Below, piece after piece: positions 24,055-33,618 of a stretch of DNA of 64,000 nt. Source of the stretch: CBDDEC01 sp965198045. GTDB taxonomy: Bacteria; Chloroflexota; Dehalococcoidia; UBA2979. Under the pieces are notes generated by a model. The model saw only the letters and a program-made list of their open reading frames with translations. It searched no databases and had not been told where the DNA came from. The DNA lies in the NCBI GenBank assembly GCA_965198045.1, contig CBDAOL010000010.1, positions 124,001 to 188,000 of the forward strand, in the 5' to 3' direction. How positions within the stretch are numbered: the stretch's first letter is position 1; the number at the start of each line of letters is the position of its first letter. The translations under genes were made by a program, and so were the position numbers.

Positions 24055-25004
24055 GGCTGCGTCAGATCTGAGGGCTCGAACTGTGAGGTTTAGCCTCGTC
24101 TGAGCATGGACGAGGAGACATCGGTGAACTGTCCGCACTGTGCATCCGCCGCCACGACCAGACGCCAGGCGCGCACGACGCTCGGCTACCGGCGGTTCAA
24201 CTGCCGCTCGTGCAAGCGTCGCTTCAACGAGCGAACCGGCACGCCGTTCAACCATCTTCAGGTCCCGACCGACGTGGTGCTCCTCGCGGTGCTGTGGCGT
24301 CTGCGCTACAAGCTGAGTTTCCGTGACGTGGCAGAGATGCTCCTCCAGCGCGGTGTTGAGGTCACGCACGAGACCATCCGGGAGTGGGAGTTTCGATTCG
24401 CCCCACTGCTCGCCGGCCAGCTCCGCGCCAAGCGACGAGCCCGAGCCGGCGAGTCCTGGTACCTCGACGAGACGTACGTGAAGGTCGCTGGGCGCTGGTG
24501 CTACCTCTACCGAGCGATCGACGGCGACGGAGAACTGATTGATTCGATGCTGAGCGAGCGTCGAGACAAGCATGCCGCGCGGAGGTTCTTGCGGAGACTG
24601 GTCGAGATCGCCGAACGCAAGCCCGCACGGATCACGACCGACCTGCACCCCGCTTACCGACGGGCGATCCGCTGGATCATCGGCCGCAAGGCTTGGCATC
24701 GCACGACGCAGTACCTCAACAACTACACCGAGCAGAGTCACCGAGCGGTGAAGCAGCGCTACTACCCGATGCAGGGCTTCGGGAGCTTCGAGTCCGCGTC
24801 GCGCTTCTGTAGCGCGTTCGATGAGCTGCGACAGTACTTCCGCGTCCGCCGCCGCGGTGGCGCCCATGTCGCGTTGACAGAGCAGCGACGGCTCTTCCTC
24901 ACACGCTGGCACTCGCTGATCAGCGAACTGGCTGTAGCATAGACCACCAGCGACGTCGCCTTGTGGCGCCTAAGGGTCGACGCGCCCTGAGATCTGACAC
25001 TGCC
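24055..25004 (+). mobile_element. IS6-type insertion sequence, intact copy
   Basis: About 950 bp bounded by imperfect inverted repeats: left GGCTGCGTCAGATCTGAGGG, right (reverse complement) GGCAGTGTCAGATCTCAGGG. A near-identical but frameshifted copy lies at 42960-43911 on the other strand and a truncated copy at 50878. No 8-bp target duplication is seen. Confidence 0.85.
24106..24942 (+). CDS. IS6 family transposase
   Basis: A 278-residue protein with an N-terminal zinc ribbon (CPHCASAATTRRQ, FNCRSCKRRFNERTGTPFN), helix-turn-helix region, and the IS6 DDE core: GESWYLDETYVKVAGRWCYL (first Asp), ARITTDLHPAYRRAIRW (second Asp), YLNNYTEQSHRAVKQRYYPM (Glu with Lys). It is full-length and uninterrupted and the likely source of the related relics in this window. 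Confidence 0.93.
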   Translation: MDEETSVNCPHCASAATTRRQARTTLGYRRFNCRSCKRRFNERTGTPFNHLQVPTDVVLLAVLWRLRYKLSFRDVAEMLLQRGVEVTHETIREWEFRFAPLLAGQLRAKRRARAGESWYLDETYVKVAGRWCYLYRAIDGDGELIDSMLSERRDKHAARRFLRRLVEIAERKPARITTDLHPAYRRAIRWIIGRKAWHRTTQYLNNYTEQSHRAVKQRYYPMQGFGSFESASRFCSAFDELRQYFRVRRRGGAHVALTEQRRLFLTRWHSLISELAVA

Positions 25005-25086
25005 CTTGCGGCGCAGTGGCGCTCGACGACGAGCAGACCGCCTACCGAACGTGCGATCGGGTGCAGATCGGCGAAGAGGCGGCTGC

Positions 25087-26456
25087 ATGGCTGACGACCA
25101 GAGGGTCCCCGCCGAAGGCCCGCGACGCGCCACGGGGGGCCCCGCGCTCGCCGTCGCGCCGTCCCCGACCGGGCGGCGGGCGACCGTCGCTCCGCCGCCT
25201 CCGCCAGGGGGGCGCTTCTCGTTCTCCACATTCGAGTCGCTCAACGAGCGCGACTACCGCTGGTACTTCATGTCGATGATCGGCCAGAACATGGCGCTGA
25301 ACGTCAACATGTTGGCTCGCAGCTTCCTGGCGTTCGAGCTGACCGGATCGTTCGCCGCGTTGGGCTTGATGTCGCTGGCCAGCGCGATCCCCATGCTGTT
25401 GTTTTCACCGCTTGGTGGCGTGTTGGCAGATCGGTTGCCGAAGCGCCACGTATTGCAGGCTGGGCAGGCTGCCGATCTGATCGGTGCGTTCGCCGTCGGC
25501 GTATTGTTGGCCGCCGACTTGCTGCGTTTCGAGCATCTGTTCGTCGCCGGCATCGTGCATGGCCTCGCCGTGGCGCTGATGATGCCGGCGGTTCAAGCAA
25601 TCATCCCCGAGACGGTGGGCGAGCAGCGCACGATGAACGCAGTCGCTCTGGGGGCCGCGTCGATGAACGCGACGCGCATGGTCGCGCCAGCCGCCGCCGG
25701 CTTCCTCCTGGCCACCGTGGGATGGGAGTGGGTCTACTTCCTGATCAGCGGGGCCTACGTGCTCGCGATCGTCGCGCTGCTGCCCGTGCCGGTGGTGCAG
25801 CCCACGGCCTTCACTCCGTCCACAGACCGCCCCCTGGGCTCGACTCGCCGCCTGGGCGGCAAGAGCGTCGAGGACATGCTGGATGGCGCGCGCTACATCT
25901 TCATGCACCCGATCGTGCTCACGCTCATGGCCACGCATCTCTTCGTTTCGATGCTTTCCATGCCGTACCAGTTCCTGCTACCGGGCTTTGTCAGCAACGT
26001 CCTGGACGCCGGTCCCGAGCTGCTGGGGCTGCTGATGAGCATCGCCGCGGTCGGCTCGCTGGCCGGTTCGTTGGTGATCGCGTCGCTCCCCAGCAAGCGC
26101 CGCGGCCTGCTCTTCATCGGCGGGCTGATGGTCCTCGGCCTGTCGCTGCTCGGCTTCGCGGTGTCGAACGTGTTCTGGCTCGCGGCGCTCGCGTCGCTCT
26201 GGATCGGCGTCGGCCAGACCTCGCGCATGTCGCTGACCAGCGTGCTGATCCTCGCGCACGTGGAGGCGACGTACCGCGGACGTGTCATGAGCGTTTACAT
26301 GATGGAGTTCGGGCTCGTCTCGTTCGGCACCTTCGCATCGCGATCGTGGCCGGCGCGGTCGGTGTGCAGTGGGCGTTCGCCGGCACCGCGCTCGGGCTGA
26401 TTGCCCTCACGATCGTGCTCTTCGCCTTTGTCCCGCGGCTGCGCACGCTCGACTAG
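25087..26456 (+). pseudogene. MFS transporter, frameshifted near the C-terminus
   Basis: Starts MADDQRVPAEGP. After a cytosolic proline-rich leader come about 11 membrane segments: MIGQNMALNVNMLARSFLAF, GLMSLASAIPMLLFSPLGGV with ADRLPKR (the MFS loop 2-3 motif), and further helices to LASLWIGVGQTSRMSLTSVL. Near 26330 the frame breaks; the correct end, IAIVAGAVGVQWAFAGTALG then LIALTIVLFAFVPRLRTLD stop at 26456, is in another frame. A one-base deletion or sequencing error would explain this. Resembles DHA3-type exporters. Only the last helix is affected. Confidence 0.8.
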
Positions 26457-26800
26457 TTTCGTGCAGCGCGGTCTGCCGGTCAACGCCTCCTGGCCCTCGC
26501 CCGGGAAGCAGACGTGGACGGCCCGCCCCGAGTGCGAGAGCCGTATCACGAACATCGACAGCTCGGTCAGCACCCCGTCCAGCCAGACGCTGACCTGGCC
26601 GAAGTCGACCTCCGCTTCCTCGCCGGGCGGATGCAGCTGGGGGATCGTCACGACCGTGCTGCCGGACTCCAGCTCGCGGCGTACGCGGCCGACGTAGGCG
26701 CGCACCGTCGACTCGGCCACGGTCGCGCCGCGCTCGTCCACGAGTCGCTGCCAGATGCGCCTCGCCGTGTGGCGCTGCTTGCGCGGTGCGCCGAGACGCC
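26457..26800 (-). pseudogene. IS21 family transposase (IstA) fragment
   Basis: The minus strand encodes TARRIWQRLVDERGATVAES, TVRAYVGRVRRELESGSTVV and PPGEEAEVDFGQVSVWLDGV, the helix-turn-helix and first catalytic Asp (EVDFGQ) region of IstA. It starts immediately after the MFS stop and ends at the junction with an IS110 fragment. Confidence 0.75.
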
Positions 26801-27099
26801 GGCGCTCTGCTCGTCTCCGCCGGCGACAACCCGCAACGCCTCCGCAGCGAGGCGGCATTCGCCCATCACTGCGGCGTCGCCCCGATCGACGCCTCGTCGG
26901 GGCTGACCATCCGCAAACGACTCAACCGCGGTGGCGACCGCACCGCGAATCGTCATGGTCCGCATGGTCCACGACCCCCGCACCCGAGGGCCGTTCCAAG
27001 CGCGAGATCATCCGCTCGCTCAAGCGCTACGTCGCACGGCAGCTCTATCGCCACCTCCCGCGCGCCGAATCGCTCGCTTGACAGGCGATAGGAGCATCA
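26801..27099 (+). pseudogene. IS110 family transposase C-terminal fragment
   Basis: The frame GALLVSAGDNPQRLRSEAAF, AHHCGVAPIDASSGLTIRKR, LNRGGDRTAN is nearly identical to the C-terminal (Transposase_20) part of the element at 56411-57466. Two internal deletions break the frame afterwards. The end gacaggcgataggagcatca corresponds to the element's terminus at about 56391. Confidence 0.85.
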
Positions 27100-27105
27100 G
27101 AGCCG

Positions 27106-27279
27106 ATGGTGGCCATGGCCTACGAGCGCGGCGGCGCCCTCAACGTCGCCTCGACGTTTGAGATCGACGACGCGATCGACCCCGCGGATACGCGGCGCTG
27201 GATTACTCAGGGTCTGAAGTCTGTGCCGAATCCCGAGCCGTTGCGCCGCGGCCGTCGACCGTTCGTCGACACCTGGTAG
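27106..27279 (+). pseudogene. Acyl-CoA carboxylase carboxyltransferase C-terminal fragment
   Basis: The frame MVAMAYERGGALNVASTFEI, DDAIDPADTRRWITQGLKSV, RRPFVDTW stop is the conserved end of biotin-dependent acetyl/propionyl-CoA carboxylase beta subunits (FEIDDxIDPADTRxWI). The rest of the gene was removed at the junction with the IS110 fragment. Confidence 0.75.
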
Positions 27280-27389
27280 CCGACGCCCTGACGCGTCGCG
27301 TGATGGTGATCACACCGTTCGTGACGGACAATATCTGTATGTCGGCGCGCCAGTCGTGTCGATGACGACCCACCACGGCGGACGGCAAC

Positions 27390-28859
27390 ATGCTGGCACG
27401 CGCCCTCGCAGTGCTGCTCGTCTCGGCGGCCGTGGCCCTGTCTGCGTGCAGCTCGGGGACGGAATCGCCCACCGCAACGCCGACGCAGTTCCGGCGCGCG
27501 ACCCCGACGCCAGAGACAGAGGCGACGCCAACGACCTCGGCGCCGGTGACGGCGACGCCTGAGGTGCTGACCGTGCCGCCTCGCCCCGCCGCCGTGCCCG
27601 AAGGACCGCTCGACCAGCGGCTCGCGGACGAGCTCACAGAAGTCATGCGCGTGCTCTTCGTCGAGGACGACCCGCTGCGCATGGCCGGGATCGACCGGAT
27701 TCGCGACCTCGGCCGCGCCGAGGATGTCCGCGTCGCCTGGGTGCTCGTCGACGCTCTGCGCTTCCTGCCCCAGTTCGACCTGCGCGCGCAGGCGCTGCGG
27801 GAGGCGTTCATGGAGCTGACCGGGGCGACGCTGCCCGATGTCTGGTGGGTCAGAGGCTCGAACGTGCTGCTGAGCTGGGACCTGCCGGCCCCGCCCGGCT
27901 ACCTCCAGTGGAAGCGCGTCGCGTTCGAGAGCATCGACGACCGGTGGGCGCCGTTCTTCGACGACACCGAGGCCGAGTTTGACTACCGCTACGTCTCGTG
28001 GGGCGGCGTGCAGATCGACGATCGCTCGGTCGCGGCGGCGAGGGCCGGCATCCTCTGTCTCACCTGCATCCCGGCGCTGCACCATCCCGCCGTCACCGAC
28101 GCTTCGACAGGCCGCTGGTACCCCGACCAGGCGATCGTCTTCGGCGTCGTCATCAACGGCGAGGCCCGCGCCTACCCGAAGCACCTCATGGAGGCGCACG
28201 AGATGGTGACCGACACCCTCGACGGGCGGGTCTTCGGGATGCCGTACTGCACGCTTTGCGGCTCCGCTCAGGCCTACTTCGTCGATGAGCCGCCGTCCGG
28301 CTTCGAGCCGTTCGAGCTGCGCACCTCCGGGCTGCTCTCCCGCTCGAACAAGGTGATGTTCGACCTCCACACCTCTTCCGCCTTCGACACCTTCACCGGC
28401 CGCGCCGTGTCGGGTCCGCTGCGCGAGGCCGGGGTCCAGCTCGAGCAGTTGAGCGTGGTCGCCAGCACCTGGGGCGACTGGAAGCAGGCGCATCCGGATA
28501 CCACGATCGTCGCGCAGGACGGCGGCATCGGCCGCGCCTACAGCCCCGACCCGCTGCGCGGCCGCGACGACTTCGGGCCGATCTTCCCGGTCGGCGACAT
28601 CGACCCGCGCCTGCCGGTGCAGGAGCTGGTGCTCGGCGTTGAGGCGGACGACGGCGTGCGCATCGCCTTCCCCGCGGCCACCGCGCGGATCGCGCTGGAG
28701 GCGGGCGAAACCGTCGAACTGGCGGGTGTGGCCGTCTTCGCGGACGGCAGCGGCCTGCGGGCGGCCAACGAGGCCGGGCGCGAACTCGTCAGCCACCAGG
28801 CGTTCTGGTTCGCGTGGAGCCAGTTCTGGCCCGAGACGCTGCTCTGGACCGGCCGCTGA
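27390..28859 (+). CDS. DUF3179 domain lipoprotein
   Basis: A 489-residue secreted lipoprotein: MLARALAVLLVSAAVALSAC gives a signal peptide with lipobox LSAC, then a Thr/Pro-rich linker to about residue 65. The DUF3179 domain follows, with FGVVINGEARAYPKHLMEAH, GMPYCTLCGSAQAYF (two cysteines that could form a redox or metal site), LTCIPALHHPAV and VMFDLHTSSAFDTFTGRAVS. DUF3179 proteins are common in Chloroflexota and haloarchaea; function unknown. The gene stands alone between broken genes. Confidence 0.88.
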   Translation: MLARALAVLLVSAAVALSACSSGTESPTATPTQFRRATPTPETEATPTTSAPVTATPEVLTVPPRPAAVPEGPLDQRLADELTEVMRVLFVEDDPLRMAGIDRIRDLGRAEDVRVAWVLVDALRFLPQFDLRAQALREAFMELTGATLPDVWWVRGSNVLLSWDLPAPPGYLQWKRVAFESIDDRWAPFFDDTEAEFDYRYVSWGGVQIDDRSVAAARAGILCLTCIPALHHPAVTDASTGRWYPDQAIVFGVVINGEARAYPKHLMEAHEMVTDTLDGRVFGMPYCTLCGSAQAYFVDEPPSGFEPFELRTSGLLSRSNKVMFDLHTSSAFDTFTGRAVSGPLREAGVQLEQLSVVASTWGDWKQAHPDTTIVAQDGGIGRAYSPDPLRGRDDFGPIFPVGDIDPRLPVQELVLGVEADDGVRIAFPAATARIALEAGETVELAGVAVFADGSGLRAANEAGRELVSHQAFWFAWSQFWPETLLWTGR

Positions 28860-28878
28860 ACGCTGGCCGGAGCCGTGG

Positions 28879-29075
28879 CTACATCAGCAGGTAGGGTCGC
28901 TCGAGCAGCTGCGCAACCCGTTCGAGGAAGCGCGCGGCCGGAGCGCCGTCGGTGATCCGATGGTCGAACGTCAGGCTCAGCGTCGTCACCTGCCCCACCT
29001 CGATGCGATCCGACTCGACGACCGGCGCGGAGCGCACCCGCCCGACTCCGAGGATCGCCGCCGCGGCGGGTTCAG
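28879..29075 (-). pseudogene. 2-oxoacid dehydrogenase acyltransferase (E2) C-terminal fragment
   Basis: The minus strand ends PAAAAILGVGRVRSAPVVES, TTLSLTFDHRITDGAPAARF, LERVAQLLERPYLLM stop. FDHRxxDGA is the E2 catalytic His motif (normally DHRxxDG). Only the last 65 residues survive. Confidence 0.75.
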
Positions 29076-29143
29076 CGCGCGCGCCGGGTCCATCGACCCG
29101 GCGAGGACCATCCTGGCAGCGGAGGGATCTTGGAGGCGTACTG

Positions 29144-29400
29144 ATGGCGTGGGACGCGGAGGCCGTCAAAGACGCGCTCGAGGAGCGAAACATCGCCTTC
29201 GAGGAGCGTGAACTCGACCACGGCATTCAGCTCCGGATCGCCACCGGGGAAGTCGTGAACGCCTTCCAGACTGGCACGGTCCACGTCTCAGGCAAATCTA
29301 CTCCCCTCCGCGATACTCTTGCCGAGGTATTCGGCTCGAAGTCCTCGCCTGCGGCTTCGCCGGAGTCTGTATCCCGCGAGGTATTCGTTGTCTACGGGGG
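29144..29400 (+). pseudogene. TIR-like nucleotide-binding protein, N-terminal part
   Basis: ATG at 29144 with ggagg upstream. MAWDAEAVKDALEERNIAFE, GIQLRIATGEVVNAFQTGTV and HVSGKSTPLRDTLAEVF form a small N-terminal domain, then REVFVVYG, the first strand of the TIR-like (PF10137/PCTIR-type) domain that normally continues with HD. The frame is replaced at about 29400 by a recombinase fragment. Such proteins act in CBASS-like immunity. Assignment is by motif only. Confidence 0.5.
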
Positions 29401-29401
29401 T

Positions 29402-29665
29402 CCGACACGGCAAGGGGAACAAGCAGCGCCTTGTGCCTTTCGCCGAAGCTTGCTTCGTCGAGCTCACGCGCTACCTCGAGGTGCGGGGCGCAACAGCGGG
29501 TCCATTGTTCCTGGCCGCCAGCCACCTCGGGGTGCTCAATCCGAACGTCGGGCTCCAGCCCAACGGACTCAAGCAGATGCTGCGCCGCCTCGGTCGCCGC
29601 GCCGGAGTGGCGAAGGTGCACGCTCACCGCTTCCGTCACACCTTCGCGACGTGGGCGATCGCACA
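29402..29665 (+). pseudogene. Tyrosine recombinase fragment
   Basis: The frame VRHGKGNKQRLVPFAEACFV, ELTRYLEVRGATAGPLFLAA, PNGLKQMLRRLGRRAGVAKV, HAHRFRHTFATWAIAHG contains the catalytic Lys region and HxxR box but neither the first Arg nor the final His/Tyr. It is close kin of the integrases at 38750 and 53439. Confidence 0.85.
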
Positions 29666-29733
29666 CGGACGGAGCCGCGGTCGACGACGGCCCCTTGTGT
29701 AGACGGCGAGCTGATGCCGCAGCGCCAAGTTCT
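29666..29733 (-). mobile_element. Fragment of integrase-core IS (5' part of transposase)
   Basis: gacggagccgcggtcgacga and the following sequence to ccgcagcgccaagttctc repeat 48308-48375 almost exactly. It is a short piece of the same IS family, fused in place of the end of the recombinase. Confidence 0.75.
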
Positions 29734-29737
29734 CTCG

Positions 29738-29905
29738 ATCTTCCGCCGCAACGCTCCGTCACGATCTTTCGGGCGATATCCAGGCCGAGCCCCGTTCCTT
29801 CCCCAACGTCCTTCGTCGTAAAGAACGGTCGAAGATCCTCGGCTGCACGTCCGACGGGATGCCGGGCCCGTTGTCGGCGATCTCAACGACCAGGTGGTCT
29901 TGTTC
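29738..29905 (-). pseudogene. Histidine kinase ATPase-domain relic
   Basis: The minus strand reads HLVVEIADNGPGIPSDVQPR, IFDR, then after a one-base shift FFTTKDVGEGTGLGLDIARK. DNGPGI (G1 box), F box and GxGTGLGL (G2 box) are diagnostic of the HATPase_c domain. The remainder is missing. Confidence 0.75.
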
Positions 29906-30302
29906 TCGCGAAGTGCTCGCGTATCGCGGGAAGCAGTTCGTCGGCGAGCTTCTCCGCTGCTGGCCGCTTTCCGGGCCCGCAGTTGAACCTCACCAGTCGC
30001 AGGTACATGGGATGCCTCCGCACGTCGAAAGGGGCCTACAGCCTACGCCTGAAACGCTGGGTCGGAGAGCCAGATCCTGCGCCGAGCACGGGCAGCGGGA
30101 CACGTCAGCGTGATCGGCGTCCGATGTTGCGCCGACTGCGCTTCGCTATCGGTCTCACAGGATCCGAGCGAGCTTTCTGACCCACCGCCTCGCCGTTTGG
30201 CTATCATCACGAGCGGAATCTGGCGCGGTCGGTCGGCCCCATGATGGATCGTGCGACGGATCGCGCCGACGCCTTACCCGCGCCGACCGTTAGGAGAACG
30301 CG
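29906..30302. other. Interval before acyl-CoA dehydrogenase
   Basis: No gene is recognised. The last bases carry the ribosome-binding site taggagaacg for the acyl-CoA dehydrogenase. Confidence 0.4.
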
Positions 30303-31529
30303 ATGGACTGGGACGACACGCCTGAGCAGGCCGCGTTTCGCACTGAAGTGAGACAGCTGATCGAAGATCGCCTGCCGCCTCTCTACCGTCGCATGAGCGA
30401 AGCAGGGATCGACGAAGGCTACGAAGGCGGCTGGATCGCCGATCGCAAGTCCGAGGACACCGAACGCCGCGCGGCAGCCAGCAGCTGGACCGCGGCCGTG
30501 TCCGAGAAAGGGTGGTTCGCTCCGCACTGGCCCGTGGAGTACGGCGGCGCAGGGCTCAGCCCGAATGAGCAGTTTGTCTACAACCAGGAGCTGGCGCTTG
30601 CCGGTGCGCCGCGGGTCGGCGGCTCGGGCGTCAGCCTCCTTGGACCAACGCTGATCGTGCACGGCACCGAGGAGCAGCGCGCGCGGTATCTGCCGGCGAT
30701 CCTCTCCGGCGAAACCGTGTGGGCGCAGGGCTACTCCGAGCCGGGGTCGGGGTCCGACCTCGCGTCGCTCCAGACCCGCGCCGTCCGCGACGGCGACGAG
30801 TACGTGGTGAACGGACAGAAGATCTGGACGTCGAACGCGCATCACGCCGACGCGATCTTCGCGCTGACCCGGACCGACCCCGACGCGCCAAAACACCGTG
30901 GGATCTCATTCCTGCTGATCGACGACATCAAGACCCCGGGCCTGAGCATCCGCCCGTTGATCAACATGGCGTGGGAACACGGGTTCAACGAGACCTTCTT
31001 CGAGGATGTGCGGACGCCGGTCTCGAACCTGGTCGGTGAGGAGAACCGCGGTTGGTACGTCGGAGCGACGCTGCTCGACTTCGAGCGCTCCAACATCAGC
31101 GGCGCCGTGGCGCTGCAGCGCAGCCTGCATCAGCTGATCGACTATGCGCAGACGGACACCGGGCGTGAGCAGGCGACGATGTCCGATGCGACGCGCCACG
31201 AGATCGCGGACCGCTACCTCGAGACCGAGGTGGGTCAGAACTTCTCGCTCCGCATCATCTCGATGCAGAACGCGGGCCAGATCCCGAACTACGAGGCATC
31301 CGTCGCCAAGATGTTCATTTCGGAGAGCTCGCAGCGTGTGGCGCGCACCGGCACGAAAGTGTTCGGGCTGTACTCGAACATCTGGGACGTCAAGGATGCG
31401 CGAGCGCCGGCGAAGGCCGCGTTTACGCACCGCTACGTGACGACGATCCCGGCGACGATCGGAGCCGGTACTTCGGAGATCCAGCGCAACATCATCGCGA
31501 CGCGCGGGCTGGGACTGCCGCGGGGGTAG
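30303..31529 (+). CDS. Acyl-CoA dehydrogenase family protein
   Basis: A 408-residue flavoenzyme starting MDWDDTPEQAAFRTEVRQLI. The N-terminal helical domain is followed by the FAD/substrate loop GYSEPGSGSDLASLQTRAVR, the beta domain YVVNGQKIWTSNAHHADAIF, and the C-terminal helices with TIGAGTSEIQRNIIATRGLG, the conserved FAD-contacting end motif. It oxidises acyl-CoA thioesters to enoyl-CoA, passing electrons to ETF. It stands alone, flanked by an IS110-type element. Confidence 0.93.
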   Translation: MDWDDTPEQAAFRTEVRQLIEDRLPPLYRRMSEAGIDEGYEGGWIADRKSEDTERRAAASSWTAAVSEKGWFAPHWPVEYGGAGLSPNEQFVYNQELALAGAPRVGGSGVSLLGPTLIVHGTEEQRARYLPAILSGETVWAQGYSEPGSGSDLASLQTRAVRDGDEYVVNGQKIWTSNAHHADAIFALTRTDPDAPKHRGISFLLIDDIKTPGLSIRPLINMAWEHGFNETFFEDVRTPVSNLVGEENRGWYVGATLLDFERSNISGAVALQRSLHQLIDYAQTDTGREQATMSDATRHEIADRYLETEVGQNFSLRIISMQNAGQIPNYEASVAKMFISESSQRVARTGTKVFGLYSNIWDVKDARAPAKAAFTHRYVTTIPATIGAGTSEIQRNIIATRGLGLPRG

Positions 31530-31599
31530 CCAGGCCGACGGCACTAGACGGGCCTTGGTCGTTGTTGGCCAGCGCCCACGAAGTCAGTCGTCAAGCGCT

Positions 31600-32647
31600 T
31601 CTGAGAGCAGTCGCAGATGGCCGGGGTCGGGGTGGAGCTGGCCTACCGCCGTCGACCCCCACAAGTCCTCGCATACCGCCCTCGCCGTCGACCCCGCGGG
31701 CCGCGAGCTCGGCCAGCTCCGGGTGGAAGCTCGTGCGCACAGCCGGCTGCTGCGCTGGGCGCGGCAGTGGCCCGAGCGCCGCTGGGCCGTGGAGGGGGCC
31801 CGCGGTCTCGGCCACGGCCTCAGCCAGTGGCTGCTCACGGAGGGCGGGTCGGTCGTCGATGTCCCGGCGCGTGCGCTTGCTCTCCGGTGGCGGGAAGTCC
31901 GACCCCGCAGACGCGCGTGCCATTGCGCTCGCCGCCCAACCCCTCACGGCGCTGCGTGCCGTGAGGGCGGAGGACGACACGGCGGTGCTGCGACTGCGCT
32001 CCGACCGCCGCGACGAGCTCACGCAGGAACGCACGCGCGTGGTCAACCGGCTGCACCGGCTGCTGCGCGAGCTACGCCCGGGTGGGGGCCCCTCCAGGCT
32101 CTCCGCCGATCACGCGCAGGCGCTCCTACGCCGCCTGCGTCCGACGGGCGCCGCCGATCGCGAGCGGCTGCGTATGGCCCGCGAACTGGTGCGCGAGGTG
32201 CGGGTGCTGGACCGCAACCTCGTCGCGAACGGCCGCCGCCTCGAGGCAGCGCTGCGCGTACAAGGCAGCGCCCTCACGCGCATCCCCGGCGTCGGCGTGA
32301 TCCTGGCGGCGAAGATCGTGGGGCGCAGCGGAGCGGTCAGTCGCTTCCCCTCGCGCGCGCACTACGCCAGCTACACGGCGACGGCGCCGCTTGAGGTGTC
32401 GAGCGGGGAGGTCCAACGCCATCGCCTCAGCCGCGGTGGAGACCGCCAGCTGAACCGGGCGCTCCACATCGCGGCGCTCACCCAGGCGCGCATGCCGGGC
32501 ACCGAAGGCCACGGCTACTTCCGTCGCAAACTCACCGCTGGCAAGAGTCGGAACGAGGCGCTGCGCTGCCTCAAAGGCCGACTCTCGGACGTCGTTTACC
32601 GATGCATGGTGGCCGATGCTCGCACCTGCGCTACCGAGGCCGCTTGA
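31600..32647 (+). pseudogene. IS110-type transposase, frameshifted (second family)
   Basis: The N-terminal RuvC-like domain reads VDPHKSSHTALAVDPAGREL to GSVVDVPA in one frame. At about 31867 it shifts to RRVRLLSGGGKSDPADARAI and continues to the C-terminal Transposase_20 part RIPGVGVILAAKIVGRSGAV, ASYTATAPLEVSSGEVQRHR and the stop at 32647. The DEDD core is complete apart from the one-base shift. It differs clearly from the element at 56.4 kb. Confidence 0.8.
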
Positions 32648-32735
32648 CACAGAGGCTCCGCCCCACGGGCCTTCGAGTGTCACTCACCCGCCTCCTCTGC
32701 TGCCCGATAAATGGCCGCTGCCCTCTCTCGCCAGG

Positions 32736-33005
32736 TCAGCACCACGCCGTACACCTTGAACGCCTCATGGTTGCGGTCAGCGCGGCCTCCTCCTCGGCGC
32801 GGTCCAGCAACGCATCGACGACATCGACGCGCAGGTCTGCTGCGTCGGCCTTCTCAGGATCTAGGGCAAGCGCATCGAGAAGAAGGTCCGCCGCAGCCTC
32901 TAGGTCGCCATTGTCGAGCGCTTCCTCAGCCTCATCGACGAGGCGCGCGACGGCACGCTGAATGTGTGGGGATGTGAACTCGGGCCCGCTGCCGCTCTGT
33001 GACAT
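32736..33005 (-). CDS. Small TPR-like hypothetical protein, probably truncated
   Basis: MSQSGSGPEFTSPHIQRAVA, RLVDEAEEALDNGDLEAAAD and LLLDALALDPEKADAADLRV form helix pairs reminiscent of one tetratricopeptide repeat (ALxLDPxxxDA). The last residues look disrupted near the end of the IS110-type element. Divergent and overlapping start with the gene at 32999. Confidence 0.4.
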   Translation of the reverse strand: MSQSGSGPEFTSPHIQRAVARLVDEAEEALDNGDLEAAADLLLDALALDPEKADAADLRVDVVDALLDRAEEEAALTATMRRSRCTAWC

Positions 33006-33270
33006 CGAGTGTGGGACGCCCCCGGCTCACGATCCTCGCCGCCTCGCTGGGCGCACTGACCCTCTCGGTCGTGATCGCCGGGCTCGCGCTGCTCGCCCTC
33101 GGGGGCGGCGCCGGCGGCACTTGCGACCGAGCCGCGATCGACAGGATCGAGAGAGAGCTTGCCCAGCTACCGCCTGCCATCGACGTTGGTCAATCGACCA
33201 GCGGTGGAGGCGATCAGATCGTAGTGCTGGTGCCGGGCGGGCACCCCGAGGTCGTCGCCGCGCGGGACTC
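32999..33270 (+). pseudogene. Membrane-anchored protein N-terminus
   Basis: A GTG start gives MTSSVGRPRLTILAASLGAL, TLSVVIAGLALLALGGGAGG (one clear transmembrane helix), then an extracytoplasmic segment CDRAAIDRIERELAQLPPAI and QIVVLVPGGHPEVVAARD. The natural frame is replaced near 33270 by a TetR fragment in another frame. Confidence 0.35.
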
Positions 33271-33275
33271 AAAGG

Positions 33276-33609
33276 GCTCGATCCAGGGGCGGCCACGATT
33301 GACGACGTCGCCGAAGAGGCGGGCCTCAGCAAAGGCTCGATCTACGGATACTTCGCGAACAAGGACGAGCTGCTCGCGACGATCCGCGAGGAGGCCGTGG
33401 CGAACGACTTGCGGATGGTTGCGGAAGCAGGGGACGACTCCACGACGGGATGGGAGATGTTCATCGGCGTCTTGCGCCGAGTCTGGGACTGGGTCTCTGA
33501 CCCGACGCGGAAGGAACAGAACATGCTGTCCTACGAGTATCTCCTGCATGAACTACGAACCGGAGCACCTGAACCGGACTACGTTGTCGAGCGCGTCCCG
33601 ATGAGCTAG
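33276..33609 (+). pseudogene. TetR/AcrR regulator fragment
   Basis: The frame ATIDDVAEEAGLSKGSIYGY, FANKDELLATIREEAVANDL is the TetR helix-turn-helix (recognition helix SKGSIYGYFANKDEL). Part of the ligand-binding domain follows to a stop at 33609. Helix 1 and the C-terminal half are missing. Confidence 0.75.
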
Positions 33610-33618
33610 ATCACGCAC

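Noticed and set aside
27207..28796. 529-codon antisense frame across the DUF3179 gene
   Set aside because: The plus strand encodes a full lipoprotein with a signal peptide and family motifs; the antisense frame has no recognisable feature.
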